This document shows, piece by piece, positions 61,673 through 64,000 of a stretch of 64,000 nt of DNA (positions are counted from its first letter, which is position 1; each line of letters begins with the position of its first letter). A program made the translations under genes and the position numbers. Origin of the DNA: DATIYF01 sp035517775 (GTDB lineage: Bacteria; Acidobacteriota; Terriglobia; Terriglobales; Acidobacteriaceae); contig DATIYF010000068.1 of the NCBI GenBank assembly GCA_035517775.1, positions 1 to 64,000 of the forward strand, in the 5' to 3' direction. The notes beneath the pieces are model-generated. The model was not told the origin of the DNA. It worked only from the letters and a program-made list of their open reading frames with translations, and ran no database searches.

Positions 61673-64000
61673 TTCAGCACTCCCTCACTCTCCTGGATGG
61701 CGGCGCTAAGCCGCGCCAGTTCCTGCTCCAGCAGGGCAATCATTTCAGCCGCCCGGGTCAGGTTGCCTTGCCGCCCCATCTCTTCGAGCTTCTTCGCGAT
61801 CTGGGCGGCATTGGAGGCAGCGAGGTAACTCACTTCCCCCTTTAGGCTGTGAGCCGCCTTTTGCACTTCTTGTGGCTGGTTGGCCTTGAGGGCGCGATGC
61901 AGCTTCTCAACCAGGGTGGAAGATTCACGCAGAAAAATCTGGCACAGCTCGCGCAATAATTCCTCATCCCCACTCAAGCGTTCCAGGGCCTCCGCCCTGT
62001 TCCACACGGGATGCTCCGACTCCGCCCGCGCGGGCGCGGGGGCGCCGGTTCCCGATACGTTCGCCAGGGTTTTCTCAATATCACTGAAGCGCACTGGCTT
62101 GGCGATATAGCCATCCATGCCGGCCTGCAGGCAGCGCTCCCGGTCTCCGGTCATGGCGTAGGCGGTCATGGCGAAGATGGGCATGTGCTGGCCGCTTTCT
62201 TTTTCCATTTCGCGAATCGCCTGCGTGGCGGTAAGGCCGTCCATTTCGGGCATCTGCACGTCCATGAAGACAAGATCAAATCTCTGGCTGGAGACCAGGC
62301 TCAGCGCTTCCCGGCCGTTGACCGCGACCACGGTGGAGTGCCCCATGCGGGCGAGCACGCGCACCACCAAGGCCTGGTTAACCGGGTTGTCCTCCGCCAC
62401 CAGGATGCGCAACTTGCGCGGCGATTCCCGCAAGCTATGGCGCGTGACCAGGCAGGGTTCTTCGCTCTTGCTGGCCCTGTGACCCATTACCGTGAGGATG
62501 GCGCACTGCAGGTCGGTCTTGAGTACGGGCTTCAGCAGATAAGCCGAGATGCCCAGTTGACGGCAAAGCGCCGCTTCGCCCGGCCGGCCGGCCGAGGTCA
62601 GCATGAGGATATTGAGGCTGCTCGAACCCGGTCTTTGCAGGACCTTCTCCGCCAGCTGAAAACCATCGGTGATGGGCATGCAGGCATCAATCAGAATGAC
62701 GCGGAACGGCTGATCTTGTTTGTGGGCTATTTCCAAAGCCGTGAGGGCGGCCTGCGAACTTTCCGCCGGCGTGGGGCGCATTCCCCAGGCACGAACCATG
62801 CTGCAGAGGATGCGGCGGTTGGTCATGTTGTCATCCACCACCAGCACCGGCACGCCATAGAGCTCGGATTCCGCCGCCAGTTGCGCCGGTTCCCGCGGTT
62901 TAAGCAAGGGGCGGAAGGCGGCGGTAAAGTGAAAGGTGCTGCCTTTATCCTTGCGGCTCTCCAGCCAGATTTTTCCTTTCATCAGACCGACGAGCCGCGC
63001 CGAAATGGCCAGGCCCAGGCCCGTGCCCTCATATTTGCGAGTGGAACCCGTATCCACCTGCGAAAAGGCCTTGAACAGCAGGGCGTGCTTTTCTTCGGGA
63101 ATGCCGATGCCGGTGTCGGTGACGCGGAAGTGCAGCTCCAGATCATGCTCGTCCCCGGCCAGCTTTTCGATTTCCACCAGCACTTCGCCGTGGTCGGTAA
63201 ACTTGATGGCGTTGCCCACCAGGTTGACGAGAATCTGCCGCAGCCGCCCAGGATCGCCGATCACTTCCGACGGCACTTCAGAGCTGACGTCGTAGGCCAG
63301 CTCCAGCCCCTTCTGGTGGGCGCGCACGGCGAGCGCCTTCATGGTTTCTCCCACGGAGTTGTAGAGATTGAACTCGATCGGCTCCAGGTCCATGCGTCCG
63401 GACTCGACTTTGGAGAAGTCCAGAATGTCGTTGATCAGGCCGAGCAGCGACTCGCCTGAGGATTTCGCCATGAGCAGGCAATCGCGCTGGTCCTGGGTGA
63501 GCTCGGTATCGAGCACCAATTCCGTCATGCCCAAAATGCCGTTGATGGGAGTGCGGATTTCGTGGCTCATGTTGGCGAGGAATTCGCCCTTGGCGTGGCT
63601 GGCGGCCTCGGCGGCTTCTTTGGCCGTCTCCATCTCCCGGTTCATGGCGGTTCGCGCCTCGACTTCGCGTTGCAGCTCGGCGCGCTGCCGCTCCAGTTCC
63701 TGGTCGCGCTTCTGAATCTGCTCCAGCATGTCGTTGAATCCGGCCACCAGCAGGCCAAGTTCATCCTTGCCCTGGCCCTGGGCGCGCAGGGCATAGTTCT
63801 GGTCGGTAGAAATGCGCCGGGTGGTGTGCACCAGCTCCAGAATGGGGCGGGAAACCAACCGCTGTAAGCGGAAGGCGAGAAGGTAGGCGACCAGCGACGA
63901 GCCGAAGACGACCAGCATCACGATCTCGGCGTAGCGATGCAGCCTCTGGTCCATCTCGGTCAGGTCCGATTCCAGGTAGAGTGCTCCCAGGGTTTCCTCG
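61669..64000 (-). CDS. CHASE8 hybrid histidine kinase (N-terminus outside window)
   Basis: The visible part (about 777 codons) begins in the window edge with LGALYLESDLTEMDQRLHRY, the conserved end of a CHASE8 sensory domain. A membrane helix, HAMP, and coiled coil follow. Then come the HisKA domain (FLANMSHEIRTPINGILGMT), the ATPase domain (VTDTGIGIPEEKHALLF; GTGLGLAISARLV), two receiver domains (one with VLIDACMPITDG-like, one with LVFMDVQMPEMDG) and a C-terminal Hpt domain (AAHSLKGEVSYLA). Multistep phosphorelay is therefore complete within one protein. It overlaps by four bases the REC-GGDEF gene, its likely target. Confidence 0.93.
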   Translation of the reverse strand, partial: EETLGALYLESDLTEMDQRLHRYAEIVMLVVFGSSLVAYLLAFRLQRLVSRPILELVHTTRRISTDQNYALRAQGQGKDELGLLVAGFNDMLEQIQKRDQELERQRAELQREVEARTAMNREMETAKEAAEAASHAKGEFLANMSHEIRTPINGILGMTELVLDTELTQDQRDCLLMAKSSGESLLGLINDILDFSKVESGRMDLEPIEFNLYNSVGETMKALAVRAHQKGLELAYDVSSEVPSEVIGDPGRLRQILVNLVGNAIKFTDHGEVLVEIEKLAGDEHDLELHFRVTDTGIGIPEEKHALLFKAFSQVDTGSTRKYEGTGLGLAISARLVGLMKGKIWLESRKDKGSTFHFTAAFRPLLKPREPAQLAAESELYGVPVLVVDDNMTNRRILCSMVRAWGMRPTPAESSQAALTALEIAHKQDQPFRVILIDACMPITDGFQLAEKVLQRPGSSSLNILMLTSAGRPGEAALCRQLGISAYLLKPVLKTDLQCAILTVMGHRASKSEEPCLVTRHSLRESPRKLRILVAEDNPVNQALVVRVLARMGHSTVVAVNGREALSLVSSQRFDLVFMDVQMPEMDGLTATQAIREMEKESGQHMPIFAMTAYAMTGDRERCLQAGMDGYIAKPVRFSDIEKTLANVSGTGAPAPARAESEHPVWNRAEALERLSGDEELLRELCQIFLRESSTLVEKLHRALKANQPQEVQKAAHSLKGEVSYLAASNAAQIAKKLEEMGRQGNLTRAAEMIALLEQELARLSAAIQESEGVLK

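Overview
This 64 kb window is a GC-rich chromosomal segment that most resembles an acidobacterium (Acidobacteriota, Koribacter/Terriglobia-like). The pointers are the split ATP synthase locus with two different b subunits, a fused branched-chain keto-acid E1, a receiver-TonB fusion protein, conserved secreted and membrane proteins of a type I associate with that phylum, and many intergenic short-repeat elements. The phylum is an inference from gene content. There is no phage, insertion sequence, CRISPR array or rRNA operon; nearly everything is core metabolism or cell-envelope biology.

Layout. 1-0.98 kb: 3' end of hflX. 1.3-8 kb: ATP synthase genes for b', b, delta, alpha, gamma, beta and epsilon (a and c subunits are elsewhere). 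8-12.7 kb: a broken M28 peptidase, a GH39 glycosidase, two secreted proteins of unknown role and a transglutaminase-like protein. 12.8-15.9 kb: a phosphoglycolate-phosphatase-like HAD enzyme divergent from a fused alpha-beta branched-chain 2-oxoacid dehydrogenase E1. 16.2-20.2 kb (minus strand): an ATP-grasp / alpha-E / transglutaminase cassette followed by a DoxX protein. 20.6-23.6 kb: proton-translocating transhydrogenase pntAA-pntAB-pntB. 24-29.4 kb: excisionase-type HTH protein, then pilMNOPQ. 29.6-38.8 kb: an LLM oxidoreductase, a PPOX protein, an M24 peptidase, accB-accC, a small FlgC-like protein, thiE and two APC permeases. 39-43.4 kb: a TrkA-type K+ channel, nnr, a PilZ-like protein, tsaE and fabI. 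43.5-50 kb: REC-TonB fusion, a composite membrane protein, and a CHASE4 histidine kinase. 50.2-56.7 kb (minus): pyruvate dehydrogenase operon aceE-aceF-SnoaL-lpd. 56.9-59.9 kb: Dps, PhzF, a receiver protein, an ABC ATPase. 60-60.3 kb: tRNA-Gly(GCC) and tRNA-Cys(GCA). 60.6-64 kb (minus): a CHASE8 hybrid kinase running off the window edge, overlapping a REC-GGDEF cyclase.

How the parts work together. Pyruvate dehydrogenase and the branched-chain E1 feed acyl-CoA pools; AccB/AccC and FabI serve fatty-acid synthesis; ATP synthase and transhydrogenase use the proton gradient; pilMNOPQ builds the alignment complex and outer-membrane secretin of a type IV pilus. The signalling genes suggest c-di-GMP control.

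The most unusual non-coding signal is a family of heptanucleotide arrays (units such as GANTGCT or its complement). They are usually arranged as two oppositely oriented arms around a short unique centre, and one lies in each of the four gaps between atpH and atpC as well as at several other intergenic sites. Other dispersed palindromic families (ACGAAGG type, TCATTCCGAGCG type, CCACCCTTGC type, AGACGTTGC type) occupy other gaps. The most unusual coding signals are the REC-TM-TonB fusion with its divergent composite membrane protein, the ATP-grasp/alpha-E/transglutaminase cassette, and the orphan FlgC-like peptide beside accC.
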